From positions 7,856,001 to 7,920,000 of the forward strand of contig CM060893.1 of NCBI GenBank assembly GCA_030762935.1: 64,000 nt of DNA, given 5' to 3'. Under the pieces are notes generated by a model. That model searched no databases. It was given only the letters and a program-made list of their open reading frames with translations, and was not told where the DNA came from. The translations under genes and the position numbers were made by a program. Below, in pieces: positions 45,828-57,893 of the stretch (its first letter is position 1; each line of letters opens with the position of its first letter). Source of the DNA: Hymenopus coronatus (lineage: Eukaryota; Arthropoda; Insecta; Mantodea; Hymenopodidae).

Positions 45828-46462
45828 CGACAGGAAGATTTTCAAGAAAATCCGCCACCTTGAAACTACCTTTTACATGGAAACAATTTCGAAAATTTTG
45901 AATTTATCAAAAATGGCTCTAACGATTTTGGTTAAAATCTGTTATATTTAAGATACTTACATGTCAAATAAAACGTATATATTGAATTTTCTGGAAATAA
46001 CCTCTAAAGACCTCTTTATTCTGGATGATTTTATTGAATTTTGCATAACTGGTAAACTGTAAGAGATAGACAAAACTTACTACACAAAAAATGTAGAGTA
46101 CGATAAAACACACAATTTATGTCATATACATTTCTTTCGTAGAGTTCATCGTTTTAGAGATATTACTTGTTATATGTTTCAGCTTTAAAAAAAAAAAAAA
46201 AAACATTTTCTCATACAGGAATTTGTCAACTCATGTCCATACAAACAAAGGAACTTCAGTCACATAGCAACATGTTTTGACTAATAATTTAGCCTATGGT
46301 ACTCCCTTATTTCGCTTCTACTTGCATGGAAGCAAGTTATAAGACTACTTCTGCTAATTTTTTCTCGATTAGCATGAAGTAAAAAGAAGCATAAAGATTT
46401 TAACAATAATTTGTTGCAGAGATGTAGAGAAAGTCATGTGAATGGAACACATCAGATTTTTT
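45828..46462 (+). mobile_element. HINE-A copy, head side missing
   Basis: Starts at the GAAGATTTTCAAGAAAATCC block. A-run at 46186-46202. Tail GTAGAGAAAGTCATGTG at about 46425-46441. Confidence 0.88.
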
Positions 46463-46580
46463 GAGGGGATTCAGAGGATCTCAAACATATATTTCCGGTG
46501 AAATTTGGGTATGGAATTTTTGGGTGCATTGCAATATCTTCTCTACACACTATGCAATAGTACGTGTAGAGGAAGTAAAA
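46463..46580 (-). mobile_element. HINE-A head fragment
   Basis: GGATTCAGAGGATCTC to GTGTAGAGGAAGTAAAA, directly after the tail of the previous copy. Confidence 0.8.
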
Positions 46581-46688
46581 CGTAATAAATTTGCAAATTT
46601 CGAAGAGATAAAAGCAACAGAAGTAAAATATTTAACCACGTATAAAGGTTGTTTTTCTTTCCCTAATACATTTATGTACAATATACAT

Positions 46689-46915
46689 AGTGCCCGCATG
46701 GGTAGCGTGGTGTCTGCTTCACATTCAAAAGGTCGTGAGTTCGAATCTCGCTTAGGGTAAGGTACTCGGATAAGGTTTTTTTAGGGGTTTTCCCTTATCC
46801 TAGAAGACGAATGTCAAGTAACTTAAGCTCCATGGAACCCGAGATCATTTGAACATAATTTCACCATTTCATTCATCGTCCTATATGACCAACCAGGTTA
46901 AAGGACGTTAAAAAC
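46689..46915 (+). mobile_element. SINE-3, reference copy
   Basis: Starts GTGCCCGCATGGGTAGCGTG; B-box-like GAGTTCGAATCTCG at about 46738-46751; GGGGTTTTCCCTTATCC near 46784; CCATGGAACCCGAGATCATT near 46831; ends CCAGGTTAAAGGACGTTAAA. Confidence 0.8.
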
Positions 46916-46919
46916 AAAC

Positions 46920-47697
46920 GTACGTAGTAAATAAGAAGATAATGCTTTCTACCTAAAAATGTAATATTGAATTTTCACCTGGAATACGTGTTTTGAAATA
47001 CTACGAATTCCAAAAAAAAAAAAAAAAAATCAGAAAAATGAGAGTGTGTTGTGTGTGTGTGTGTGTTTCTGTGGACAGCATAGCTCAAACACTAAAAGGT
47101 GGTTAAATATCAAACTTGGCATTTAAGTTCCGTAACTTCCAAGAATGTAACACGAGGATTTTCAAGAAAATCCTCCCGCCCCCAACTGCCCCTTACTTGG
47201 AAAATTTTTCGAAAATTTCAATTTTTAAAATGGCTCTAAAGATTTTAATAAAATGCCCTATATTTAAAATATTTTTATGACAAACGAAATGTATATCTTG
47301 AATTTTCTAGTGGTAAAGATCTCTTCACTCTGGATGACATTGTATAACTTTTGTATAACTGTAAATCGTAAAAAAAAATTTACTTCACAAAATATGTGGA
47401 TTTCATTAAAACAACTACATATGTCATGAACAGGAGACTTTCTTTTCGCCTCTCTTTTATTTACTCCTGGCAAGTAAAGAGAACCGAATTTCAATTGTTT
47501 CACTTAGCAACTTTGTTTTAAAATATTTGACTATCACTTTAGCCCCTTCCTCTTCAACTTACAAAGAAGCAAGTAAAAGAGCAATTCTGGCAACTTTTAT
47601 CTTGATAGCATGATGCAGGTAAAAGAATAATCTTCTGTAAGAAAAGTTGTTTGTAGTATAGCTAGAGTCATGTAAATGGAACACGTCAGATTTTTAT
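46920..47697 (+). mobile_element. HINE-A copy, old
   Basis: The head is only weakly visible; an 18-A run is at 47012-47029 and a GT tract at 47045-47067. Tail GAGTCATGTAAATGGAACAC at about 47664-47684. Confidence 0.78.
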
Positions 47698-48124
47698 GCA
47701 TGTTAGTGTACCCCAGATACCGTGATATTCACAGAAATGGAATTTAAATGTCGTTGGGTGCATTAATGAAATTCTTAAGGTGAGATATTTATGAAAACTG
47801 CCTAAATATGTGACAAAATTAAAACTTTGAGTAAAGTAAACAGGTGTTGTACTTTAATAATAATATGAACTTTGATTTTGTCTAACAGCACTACAAAAAG
47901 TGCCACGTAACGAATTAGTTAATCCTAATTCCTAATATAGATCCATAATTATTATCATAAGAGGGACATAATTAGCCTCTAACTACCTACAGCTGCTATG
48001 CAAAATAAAGTCACGTTTCAGAATGTTATTCAACATCTGTTCAATTTTAGTTGGATTAAACGTTAGAAAATAAAATAACTTTCACACATTTTCTGGCATT
48101 CACTATTTTGACATTTTCCTAACT
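47698..48124. other. No recognised feature
   Basis: AT-rich single-copy-looking spacer. Confidence 0.45.
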
Positions 48125-48990
48125 TAAAAAATCTGATGTGTTCCATTCACATGACCTTCTCCACATCTCTGCAACAACTTATTGTTAAAAAACTTATGCT
48201 TCTATTTACTTCATGGTAATCGAGAAAGAAATAGCACAAATAGTCTTATTACTTGCTTTCTTGTACGCGGAACCGAAATAAGGGGGTACCATAGGTTAAA
48301 GTGACAGTCAAAAGCTCGTTGCTATGTGACCGAAGTTCCTTTGTTTGTATGGACAGGAATTGACAAATTCCTGTATATGTTTTTTAAAGGTGAAACCAGA
48401 AACAAGGAACATCTCAAAAACGATTAACTCCACGAAAAAAAAAAATGTATATAACGTAAATTGTGTGTTTTAACGTGATTTACATTTTTTGTGTGTTAAG
48501 TTTTTGTCCATCTCTTACGGTTTAGCAGCTATGCAAAATTCCGTAAAATGCATCCAGAATAAAGTAGTCTTCAGAGGCTGTTCCCAGAAAATGCAAGATA
48601 TACATTTTATTTGTAAGGTAAATATCTTTAATATACGATATTTTAATCAAAATCGTTAGAGCCATTTTTAAGAAAATCAAAATGTTCGAAAAAAGTTCCA
48701 TGCAAAGGGTAGTTTGGGGTGGGGGGATTTTTCTCAAAATCTTCGTGTCGCATTCCTGGAAGATACTTAAATACCAAGTTTGGTATTTTACTGACTTTTC
48801 GTTTTCGAGTTATCGTGTTCACAGACACACGGACACACACACGGACCTTTTTCTGAAAATACTTTTTTTTGGATACAGGGGACCCTAAAGCATATATTTC
48901 CGGTGAAATCTTGGTATCGAATTTTTGGGTGGAGTGCAATACCTTCTCTATACACTATGTACATAGCACGTATAGAGAAAGTTAAAATGT
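48125..48990 (-). mobile_element. HINE-A, full length, first half of a duplicated composite
   Basis: Tail at 48131-48165, inner palindrome at about 48769-48788, head at 48947-48990. Followed by a diverged plus-orientation half; the pair is repeated at 49344-50586. Confidence 0.92.
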
Positions 48991-49343
48991 ACCATGCGAT
49001 GCAATCTTTACTCTTTCAGCTTAGTATGGTATCTATACATGGATAAGGTATTGCATTCCACCCGGATTTCACTGAAAATGCACGTTTCATGGTCCTCTTC
49101 ATCCAGAAAGAAGAATACTTTTAGAAGTAGATCCGTGTGTATGAGCACCAAAACTCAAAAACAAAAAATCTGTTAGATACCAAACTAGAAATTAAGTTAA
49201 GCATCGACTAAGGATGTAACGTGAAGATTTTCAAGAAAATTCTCCAACCTCAAACTACCCCTTAATTGGAAACACTCAAACGTTTTATTTCCTCAAAATG
49301 CCTAACGATTTTGGTTTAAGTACCATAACTTACAGATATTTAC
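48991..49343 (+). mobile_element. HINE-A subfamily C, head half
   Basis: CTTTACTCTTTCAGCTTAGT replaces the normal head, then CCACCCGGATTTCACTG. The inner palindrome is lost (CCAAACTAGAAATTAAG). Confidence 0.75.
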
Positions 49344-50192
49344 ATGAAAAAAAATCTGATGTGTTCCATTCACATGACTTTCTCTACATCTCTGTAACAA
49401 ATTATTGTTAAAAAGCTTATGCTTATATTTACTTCATGCTATTAGCAGAAATAGTCTTGTTACTTGCTTCCTTATACGTAGAAGCGAAATAAGGGAGTAT
49501 CATAGCTTAAAGTGATAGTCAAAAGCTGGTTGCTATGTCACTGAAGTTCCTTTGTTTGTATAGACAGAAAATGACAAATTCCTGTATGAGAAAAGTATAA
49601 GTTTTTCAGACCTGAAACCAAAAACAAAGAATATCTAAAAAACGGTCAACTCCACCCAAAAAATGTATGTAACATAAATTGTGTGTTTTAAAGTGCTCTA
49701 CATTTTTTGTATGGTAAGTTTTTGTTCATCTCTTACGGTTTAGCAGTTATACAAAATTCTGTAAAATTGATCTAGAATAAAGTTGTCTTCAGAAGCTATT
49801 CCTGGGACAGGCAAATATCTTTAATATACGGTATTTTAATCAAAACCGTTAGTCATTTTTAAGAAAATCAAAATTTATTAAAATCGTGTAATGTAAAGGG
49901 TAGTTGGGGGTGGGGGATTTTCTTGAAAATCTTCGTGTCGCATCCTTGGAAGATACCAAACTCAAACACCAAGTTTGGTATTCAAAGATCTTTTCGTTTT
50001 TGAGCTATGCTGTCCATAGGCACACAGACACATGAACACACACGGAACTTTTTCTGAAAATGCTTTTTTTTTTGATTTAGGGGGACCCAAAACATGTATT
50101 TCCGGTGACATTCCAGTATTGAATTTTTGGGTGAAGTGCAATTACCTTCTCTATACACTATGTAAATAGTACGTGTAGAGAAAGTAAAAATA
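49344..50192 (-). mobile_element. HINE-A, full length, second half-unit
   Basis: Tail at 49348-49385, head at 50150-50192. Same flank order as 48125-48990. Confidence 0.92.
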
Positions 50193-50586
50193 TACCATGC
50201 AATCTTTACTCTTTCAACTTAGTATGGTATATAGATGTATAAGATATTGTATTCCACCCGGATTTCACTGAAAATGCACGTTTTATGGTCCTCTGCATCC
50301 AGAAAGAAGAACACTTTTTAGAAAAAGAGCCACGTGTGTGGGCGTATCCGTGTGTCTATGAGCAGCAAAACTGAAAAACAAAAAAATCGGTTAAATACCA
50401 AACTAGAAATTAAGTTCATTATCGACCAGGGATGCAACCTGAAGATTTTCAAAAAAATTCTCCAACCCTAAACTACACTTTACTTGGAACATTTTTCAAA
50501 ATGTTTTTGTTTTGTCAAAATATCTTAACGATTTTGATTTAAGCAGCATAACTTAAATATTTTACATGAGAAATAAAATGTATATC
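50193..50586 (+). mobile_element. HINE-A subfamily C, second copy
   Basis: Same start as 48991 (CTTTACTCTTTCAACTTAGT). Extends further, to AAATAAAATGTATATCC, where SINE-2 follows. Confidence 0.75.
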
Positions 50587-50587
50587 C

Positions 50588-50738
50588 TTCCATGTGGAAT
50601 TTGTGGTGGATAAAGCGGCGCAGGGGCGGTTTTCTCCGGGTTCTCCGGTTTCCCCCGCCATCGTATTCCATCGGTCCTTCATCTCCATTCCATGTTTCAT
50701 CAGTGACGTTGCCTGCGGTGTCATATGTAGTAAAAGCG
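50588..50738 (+). mobile_element. SINE-2 fragment
   Basis: Lacks the tRNA-like head. GGTGGATAAAGCGGCGCAGG, CTCCATTCCATGTTTCATC and TGCCTGCGGTG match 30250-30370. Confidence 0.7.
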
Positions 50739-50744
50739 AGCGTT

Positions 50745-51370
50745 AAACACTATAAAAGTAATATCTCGCCAAAACACACTATTTATGTCCTGTACACTTT
50801 TGTTGTGGAACTATCCGTTTCCGAGATATTCCTTTTTATTGATTTCAATTTTAAAACACTCATATTCTTCTCAAATAGGAAGTCATCGTCTATTTATTCT
50901 TTATTTTACTCCTGAGCATACAAAGAGAACCGAAGTTCAATGTCAATCACATAGCAACCAACTTTTAAAACAATTGAATATCGCTTTGACCTAATGTATT
51001 TGCCTTATTTCTCTCCTACTTATAGTTTTCTCCATAACATGATGGCTTTCAAACGGAACCGCCCCTCCCTGGGCAATAACCATTAGCAAACAAAAGATGA
51101 TCCTGTACTAGGGATGAGGGGTAACAGAGTAAAATCTCTTGTTTTCTGGAGTCTCGAAGATTGCTTGAAAGCCGAAATTCGCGCCTTAGTTAAGGGACCA
51201 GTAAGTGGAAGACTTGGCACTTGCGAGGTTCGGTTTCCAACCTCAGACTTCCTAATCCTAAACTTAAATCCTAAATACTGTATAAGGAACTAAGTAATAA
51301 TGTTAATGTATATCTCGATTAGCATTTTGTTTGCAGTACAGGGAAAGAAAGTTCATGTAAATGTAACAAA
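50745..51370 (+). mobile_element. HINE-A tail half, interrupted at 51031-51282
   Basis: Middle blocks run to CTCTCCTACTTATA (51030). After the insertion the copy continues at AAGGAACTAAGTAATAATG and reaches a worn tail (GGGAAAGAAAGTTCATGTAA) at 51341-51360. Confidence 0.7.
51031..51282. mobile_element. Insertion in HINE-A, possible tRNA-derived SINE
   Basis: Has a B-box-like GAGGTTCGGTTTCC at 51226-51239. TATA at both edges could be a short target duplication. Single copy, so the call is tentative. Confidence 0.4.
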
Positions 51371-52074
51371 CACCATGAATGAAACTTGGATATATTGCTA
51401 CACTCCAGAAAATAAATCACAGTCAAAACTGTGGATTGCGCCAGATGAACCAACTCCAAAAAAAGCAAAGTCAGTTTTGTCAGCTAACAAGGTTATTGCG
51501 AGTTTTTTCTGGGATGCACAGGGAATTATTTTTTTTGGTTACTTAGAAAAGCGTAAAAGTATCACTGGTGACTACTACTGCAACGTTTGAGTGATGAGGT
51601 GAAAAGAAAAGACCTCATTTGGCAAAAAAAAAAAAAAAATCTTGTTTCATCATGACAATGCTCCGGCCCATCGTTCAGTCATTGCAGTGCGGGAAATGTG
51701 GAAATTAAAGTTGGACTCACTTGATCATCCACCCTATTCGCCAGATCTAGCACAAATGTCTTGGAGGACGAAAATTTCACAGTAACGAGGTCATTGATTC
51801 AGTAAACAGCTATTTTTATGATCTTGATAAATTGCACTACAGAGATGGTTTAATTAAATAAGAACACCGATATGACAAATATATTTGCTTTTCTGGAGAT
51901 TATGTTGAGAAACAAAGCAAAAAGAAAAATGTTTTTAATGCTGTTTTCATTGAGAGGCCTGGGTCTTATCAGCCGGCTAAGGACCCATTATTGAAAGGAG
52001 TAGATGAGGTAACTAGTGAGAAATGGGGAAAATTAGTTGAACACATGAACAGTGTGTTAGAAAATGCATTTTAG
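51371..52074 (+). pseudogene. Mariner (D,34D) transposase relic 1
   Basis: The N-terminal DNA-binding half is missing. Visible in order: NETWIYCYTPE (canonical DETW; the first catalytic Asp is Asn at codon 51377-51379), PKKAKSVLSANKVIASFFWD, GYLEKRKSITGDYY, HHDNAPAHRS (second Asp kept, 51654-51656), HPPYSPDLA, then a deletion that removes the third Asp, and VNSYFYDLDKLHYRDG. A 16-A run (51624-51639) shifts the frame, and TTA has become TAA at 51859-51861. The frame then stays open to 52074, past the usual end at GDYVEK; those last 50 or so codons (from QSKKKNVF) are not mariner and unrecognised. It abuts a HINE-A tail. Inactive. Confidence 0.9.
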
Positions 52075-52624
52075 TGGAGTCGGTGGAACATGTGATGCCG
52101 CAGACGGACAATGAGTAAATATAGCAACAGCGTACCGAGACAGTTATGTGTCAGCAGGAATGTCATTCACAAGGAAATTTCTCATAAATTATAAGTATCT
52201 AACTTACAGAATGTACCAATATAATGCGGTATAAGTCAATTATAGTGTAGGTTACTTCTAGGCGCCAGGGAAGGTGCCCCAAACGCCCTGTACAGGTCTG
52301 GGTGATGACAGATAAAAATGACGTGGTAATGAGAACCGAATTTAAGTCCACCTGATGACTTAACTTGGCGATTTCCGGTGACCACGCCCCCTGATCTGGG
52401 GAGGAATGTGACGGCCGGATGTGACGTGATATAAAGAGGCTTGTCCTCAGCTGGGGGCGCTGACAGAGTGGCGAGGGTGAGAATGGTTCTGGTGGTTTCC
52501 AAATCTCTGAGGAAGGACACACCATCTTAGGGGTGTAACAGATACTACTTCACTCAACACATCTATAGCAGAAATCTGAAGTGTTTCTCAACTCAGTCTT
52601 CTTTAAACTATTCTTACAAACACT
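52075..52624. other. GC-richer single-copy interval with promoter-like motifs
   Basis: 52250-52510 is clearly richer in GC than its surroundings. CCACGCCCCC (52382), TGACGTGA (52422-52429) and TATAAAG (52430-52436) lie in order. About 45 bp further, ATGGTTCTGGTGG opens a 15-codon frame and GCGAGGGTGAG could be a splice donor. A gene start is possible but unproven. Minus frames at 52199-52525 (108 and 94 codons) show no domain. Confidence 0.35.
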
Positions 52625-52782
52625 TCTTACTTTCCCAACTTCGTACTTCGTAGAGAAAGTACTGCATTCCACCCAAAAATTCGATACCGAGATATCACTA
52701 AAAATTCATGTCTTGAGAACTTTCGAGTAAAAAGTATCATTAGAAAAATGTGCCTGTCTGTGTGTGTGTGTCTATCAACGGA
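52625..52782 (+). mobile_element. HINE-A head fragment
   Basis: CTTACTTTCCCAACTTCGTAC to GTGTGTGTGTCTATCAACGG. The palindrome is lost. Confidence 0.75.
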
Positions 52783-53656
52783 AAAATCTGATGTGTTCCA
52801 TTCACAACATTTTCTCTACATCTCTGCAACAACTTCATACATAAGATTCTTCTTCTTTCTGCATTGCTAATCGAGGTATTCATTAGCACAATGTTCTTAT
52901 TATTTAGTTCCGTATAAGTAGGAGGAAAATAAGGGAATACACTAGGCTAAACCAATAGTCAAATGTTTTAAAAGCTGTCGTTATGCGATTGTCATCACAA
53001 ATCGCTTGTTTTCTTCGCATATTGAGAAAAGTATAAGTACTTCACAACTGAAACTAATAACAGTGAATACCTCGAAAACGGTAAGCTCCACGAGAAAAAT
53101 GTATATGACATAACTTGTGTATTTTAACAAGACCTATATTTTTTGCATAGTAATATTTTGTCTATCTCTTACGGTTTACTAGTTATGCCAAATTAAGCAA
53201 AATTCATCCAGAATAAACAGATCTTCAGAAGCTATTCCCAGCAAATTCATGATATACATTTTTTATTTGTCAGGTAAATATCTTTAATATATGATATTTT
53301 AATCAAAATCGTTAGAGCCATTTTTAAGAAAATCAAAATTTTCGAAAAAAATTCCATGTAAAGGGTAGTTTGGGGTGGAGGGTTGTTCTCAAAATCTTCG
53401 TGTCGCATCCCTGGAAGATACTAAACTTAAATACCAAGTTTGGTAGTTTAGCTACTTTTCGTTTTTGAGTTATCGTGTTTACGGACACACACACACACAC
53501 ACACACTGACCTTTTTCTTAAAATGCTTTTTTTTTTGATTCAGGGGGTCCTAAAACATGTATTTCCGGTGAAATCTCGGTATCTAATTTTTGGGTGGAAT
53601 ACAATACTTCTCTATCCCTATGTACATTGTACATATGGGGTTAGAGAAAGTAAAAA
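52783..53656 (-). mobile_element. HINE-A, full length
   Basis: Tail at 52787-52822 (older-subfamily middle), CA tract 53484-53506, head palindrome replaced by TATGTACATTGTACATATGG. Confidence 0.88.
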
Positions 53657-54380
53657 ATGTATTCTCCTATTTACTTCATGCTAATCGTGATAAACATCAG
53701 CAGAAATGGTGTTATTGTTTCCTTGTAAGTAGAAGGGAATACACTAACTAGGCTAGAGCCATAGACAAGTCTTTTAAAACCTGGTTGCTATGTGATTAAA
53801 ATCCGTTTCTTTGTTGACAAATTCCTGTATGAAAAGTTTTACGTTATTTCAAAACTGAAACAAAATAACGGTCGACTCAATGTAAGGCATTTTAACGAGA
53901 TCTACAGTTTTTGTGTATCTCTTGCGGTATCCCCAGGTATCCAAAATTCAGCAAAATGCATACAGAATAAACAGGTCTTCAGAAGCTATTCCCAGCTATT
54001 CAAGATACACATTTTATTTTTCGATGTAAATATAGCTTTAATATACGGAATTTTAACCAAAACCGTTAGAACCATTTATGAGAAAAACACATTTTCACAA
54101 ATTTTTCCATGTAAAGTGTAGTTTGAGTTGGGGGGAGGGGATTTTCTTGAAAATCTTCGAGTCGCATCTATGGAGGATACTAAACTTATATGCTAAGTGT
54201 GGTATTTTACCGACTTTTCATTTTTGAATTATCGTGTTCACCACACACGGATACACCGAAAAAACACGCGAGCCTTTTTCTAAATCCTGGACCCTAAATC
54301 CTGTATTTCCAGTGAAATCGGGCTATCGAATTTTTGGGTGCAATACAATATCTTCTCTATACACTATGTACAAAGTAAAA
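53657..54380 (-). mobile_element. HINE-A copy, tail-truncated, older
   Basis: Starts at CTATTTACTTCATGCTAATCG. Ends in a truncated head ACTATGTACAAAGTAAAAAC, where half the palindrome is deleted. Confidence 0.8.
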
Positions 54381-54645
54381 ACGAAAGTTATGTTAAATTC
54401 CAAACATAATATTTAAATTTAGCATTTTCTAAGGGTGCGAAACAAAGATGTTCAAGAAAATCCTTCCACCACAGACAACGCTTTACATAGAACAGTTCGA
54501 AATTTTGATTTTCTAAAAAAATAAATAACGCGTTTTATTAAAACGCCAAGTTTAAGGGATTAATACGTGTATACCTGGAAATTTCTGGGAAGAGCATCTA
54601 AAGTCCGTTCATTCTGGAGAACTATCACATAACTAACTAAACAAT
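54381..54645 (+). mobile_element. HINE-A subfamily D fragment
   Basis: CCAAACATAATATTTAAATT, GGGTGCGAAACAAAGATG and ACGCGTTTTATTAAAACGCC. A second copy is at 56593-56932. Confidence 0.7.
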
Positions 54646-55267
54646 GTGTTGCATTCATATGACATTCTCTAGTTGTTCCACAAACAACTTCACTTACAAA
54701 AGATTATTCTTTTGTTTACGTCATGCTAATTAAGATAAACATTAGCAGAAATAGTCTTACTAATCACTTCCTAGTAAGGGGAATATTCCAGGCTAAAGAG
54801 ATAGTCAAATCTTTTAAAATCCGATCAATATGTGAACAATTGCAGTTCCGTTCACTTTGCATTTCCAGAAAAACAAGTGAGAGATGATGCTTAATCTAAA
54901 ATTGAAATAACAATGAATACACTAGGCAAAACGTGTATGACATACATTGTGTATTTTAAAAAGATCTAAATTTTTATGTGTATCTCTTCCGGTTTCCCAG
55001 TTATCCAAAATCAGAAAAAATCATCCAAAATGAACAGGTCTTCAGAAACTATTCCCACACAATTCAAGATATACATATTGATTTTCGATGTAAATATACT
55101 TTAATATTCGATACTTTAATTAAAACCTTTAAAGCCATTCTTGAGAAAAACAAATTTCCAAAAAGTTTTACATGTAAAGTGTAGTTTTGGTGGTAGATTG
55201 AAAGATGCTAAACTTAAATTCAAAGTTTGGTTTTTAACGGTGTTTTAGTTTTTGAGCTGTGCTGTCC
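54646..55267 (-). mobile_element. HINE-A copy carrying an expanded microsatellite (tail side)
   Basis: Tail TGTGTTGCATTCATATGAC at 54646. Ordered blocks run to GAGCTGTGCTGTCCACACAC, where the array starts. Resumes at 56456. Confidence 0.82.
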
Positions 55268-56455
55268 ACACACACACACACACACACTCAGACACACACA
55301 GACACAGACACACACCCAGACACACTCACAGACATACTTACAGACACGCACAGACAGACTCACAGATACACTCACACAGACACACACAAACACACACACC
55401 CAGACTCACAGATACACTCACACAGACACACCCAGACACACAAACAGACACAGACATACACACACAGGCACACACAGACACACAAACAGACACACACAGA
55501 CACACAAACACACAAACACACACAAACAACCACAGACACACAAACACACACACACACAGACACACACAGACACACACAAACACACAGGCACACACAGACA
55601 CACACAAACACACACAAACACACAGACACATACAGACATACACTCACAGACTCTCACAGACACACTCACAGACACACACTCCCAGAAACACTTACAGACA
55701 CACACAGACAGACTCACAGATACACTCACACAGACACACACACCCAGACTCACAGATACACTCACACAGACACACACAGACACACCTAGATACACAAACA
55801 GACACACACCCAGACACAAGACATACACACAGGCACACACAGACACACACACAAACACACAGACACACACATACAATCACAGGCACACACAGACACACAC
55901 ACAAACACACAGACACACACAGACATACACTCACAGACTCTCACAGACACACTCACAGACACACACTCCCAGAAACACTTACAGACACACACAGACAGAC
56001 TCACAGATACACTCACACAGACACACACACCCAGACTCACAGATACACTCACACAGACACACACAGACACACCCAGATACACAAACAGACACACACCCAG
56101 ACACAAGACATACACACAGGCACACACAGACACACACACAAACACACAGACACACACATACAATCACAGGCACACACAGACACACACACAAACACACAGA
56201 CACACACATACATACACAGGCACACACATACACACACAGACACACAAACACACACACACAGACACACAAACACACACAGACACACAAACACACACACACA
56301 CACAGACACACACAAACACACACAGACACACACAGAGAAACACACACAGACACACACAAACACACACAGACACACACAAACACACACAGACACACACAGA
56401 CGCAAACACACAGACACACACAGACACAAACACACACATAAACACAGACACACGC
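55268..56455 (+). repeat. CA-rich minisatellite grown from the HINE-A microsatellite
   Basis: About 1.19 kb of ACAC with CAGA, CAAA, CTCA and CATA variants. A higher-order period of 287 bp is visible: CACTCACAGACTCTC at 55641 and again at 55928, with long matching stretches after each; an earlier partial unit starts near 55318. The frames of 404 and 411 codons here are low-complexity artefacts. Confidence 0.95.
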
Positions 56456-56592
56456 ATAGAATATATTTTTTAAAATGCTTCTCCTAGACTCAGAACACTC
56501 AAAACATATCGGTGAAATCTCGAGATCGAATTTTTGTGTGGAATACAATACCTTCTCTATCCACTATGTACAGGCTAAAGAAAGTAATAAAA
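56456..56592 (-). mobile_element. HINE-A copy carrying an expanded microsatellite (head side)
   Basis: AAAATGCTTCTCCTAGACTC to CACTATGTACAGGCTAAAG. The head palindrome is half deleted. Confidence 0.8.
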
Positions 56593-56932
56593 GGTATCAT
56601 TAGGTAAATATACGTGTGTGTGTGGTGTGTGTGTGTGTGTGTGTGTGGTGTCAGTCAACAGTATAACAGGAAAACGAAAGTACCTACAGTTAAATACCAA
56701 ACATAATATTTAAATTCAGCATCTTCTAAGGATGCGAAACAAAGATGTTCAAGAAAATCCATCTACCACAGACAACGCTTTGCATGAAATTTTTGATTTT
56801 CTAAAAAAGAATAAACGCGTTTTATAAAATCCCAAGCTTAAGAGATTAAGAAATGTACATATATCTGGAAATTTTGGGAATAGCATTTAAGTTCTTTTAT
56901 TCTCAATGATTTTCATATAACAGCTAAAAAAA
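56593..56932 (+). mobile_element. HINE-A subfamily D, second copy
   Basis: Starts in a GT tract (56612-56648) and repeats the blocks of 54381-54645. Confidence 0.7.
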
Positions 56933-57230
56933 GCTAATGTTTTCCATTCATATAACTTTCTCTAGCTGTTACACAAACAAACTTTCCTTACAAATGATTA
57001 TTCTTTCATCTACGTCACACTAATCAAGAATTGATTTTATTACTGTTTTATTTAAGCATAAGGAAAATGAGGTAATACACTAAAACTTTTGAAAGCCCGA
57101 TACTGAGTGAAACAATTGAAATTAGGTTCTCTCTGCTTGCTAGGAGTAACCAAAGGGAGAGATGTCTTCCTTTTGAGAAAAGTTTAAGTAGCTTAAAACT
57201 AAATCAGTAACTGGGAATATCTCTACAAGA
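56933..57230 (-). mobile_element. Older HINE-A tail part
   Basis: CTAATGTTTTCCATTCATA, then CTTTTGAGAAAAGTTTAAG. Broken at 57230 by the start of another copy. Confidence 0.7.
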
Positions 57231-57893
57231 AAATCTGATATGTTATAATCATATGACTTTCTCTACATCTCTGTACAAATTATTGTTAAAAAGCTTATGC
57301 TTCTATCTGCTTCATGATAACCTAGAAACACATTAGCAGAAATTTTCCTTTTTACTTAGTAGGTAGAAGGGAAATAAGAAAATGCACGGGCTAAAGCGAT
57401 CATCTCGTCCTATAAAAGTCGGTCGCTATGTGAAACAATTGAAATTCACGATCTTTGCTTGCCAGGACAAACGAGAAACGGGAAGAAAATTATCTTCTCA
57501 TTTGAGAAAAGTTTAAGTCGCTAGAATTAAAACCAATACCTAATCCGAAATATCTGAAAACGGTTAACTGAAAAAAAATGTATGTTACATAAATGATGTA
57601 TTTCAATGAGATCTACATTTTATATATAGTAAGATTTTGTTTATCTTTTTCGGTTTGCCAGTTATATAAAGTTATCTAGAATGAATAGGTCCTCCGAGGT
57701 TATTTCCAGAAAATTCTAGATAAACTTTTCGTTTGTTACAAAAATAACTTAAACATAGGATATTTTAATCAAAATTGTTACGAAATTTTTGAGAAAATTT
57801 TCGAAAAATGTTCCATTCAAAGGGTAGTTTGGGGTGGGTGGGCTGTTCTTGAAAATCTCCACACACACACGCACGCTCACGCACACACACACC
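57231..57893 (-). mobile_element. Older HINE-A copy, head lost at CA tract
   Basis: Tail CTGATATGTTATAATCATATG at 57235. Ends in ACACACACACGCACGCTCACG. Confidence 0.8.

Noticed and set aside
51300..51370. N-terminal part of the mariner frame (from the ATG at 51300)
   Set aside because: The first 24 or so codons are the tail of a HINE-A copy; mariner sequence starts at about 51371.
52199..52525. 108-codon minus-strand frame
   Set aside because: No family resemblance, and a second overlapping minus frame of 94 codons shows the region is simply open.
55227..56487. Open frames of 404 and 411 codons (Thr/His/Gln-rich) and their minus-strand Cys/Val-rich partners
   Set aside because: Produced by a CA-rich minisatellite open in several frames on both strands; no non-repetitive domain.
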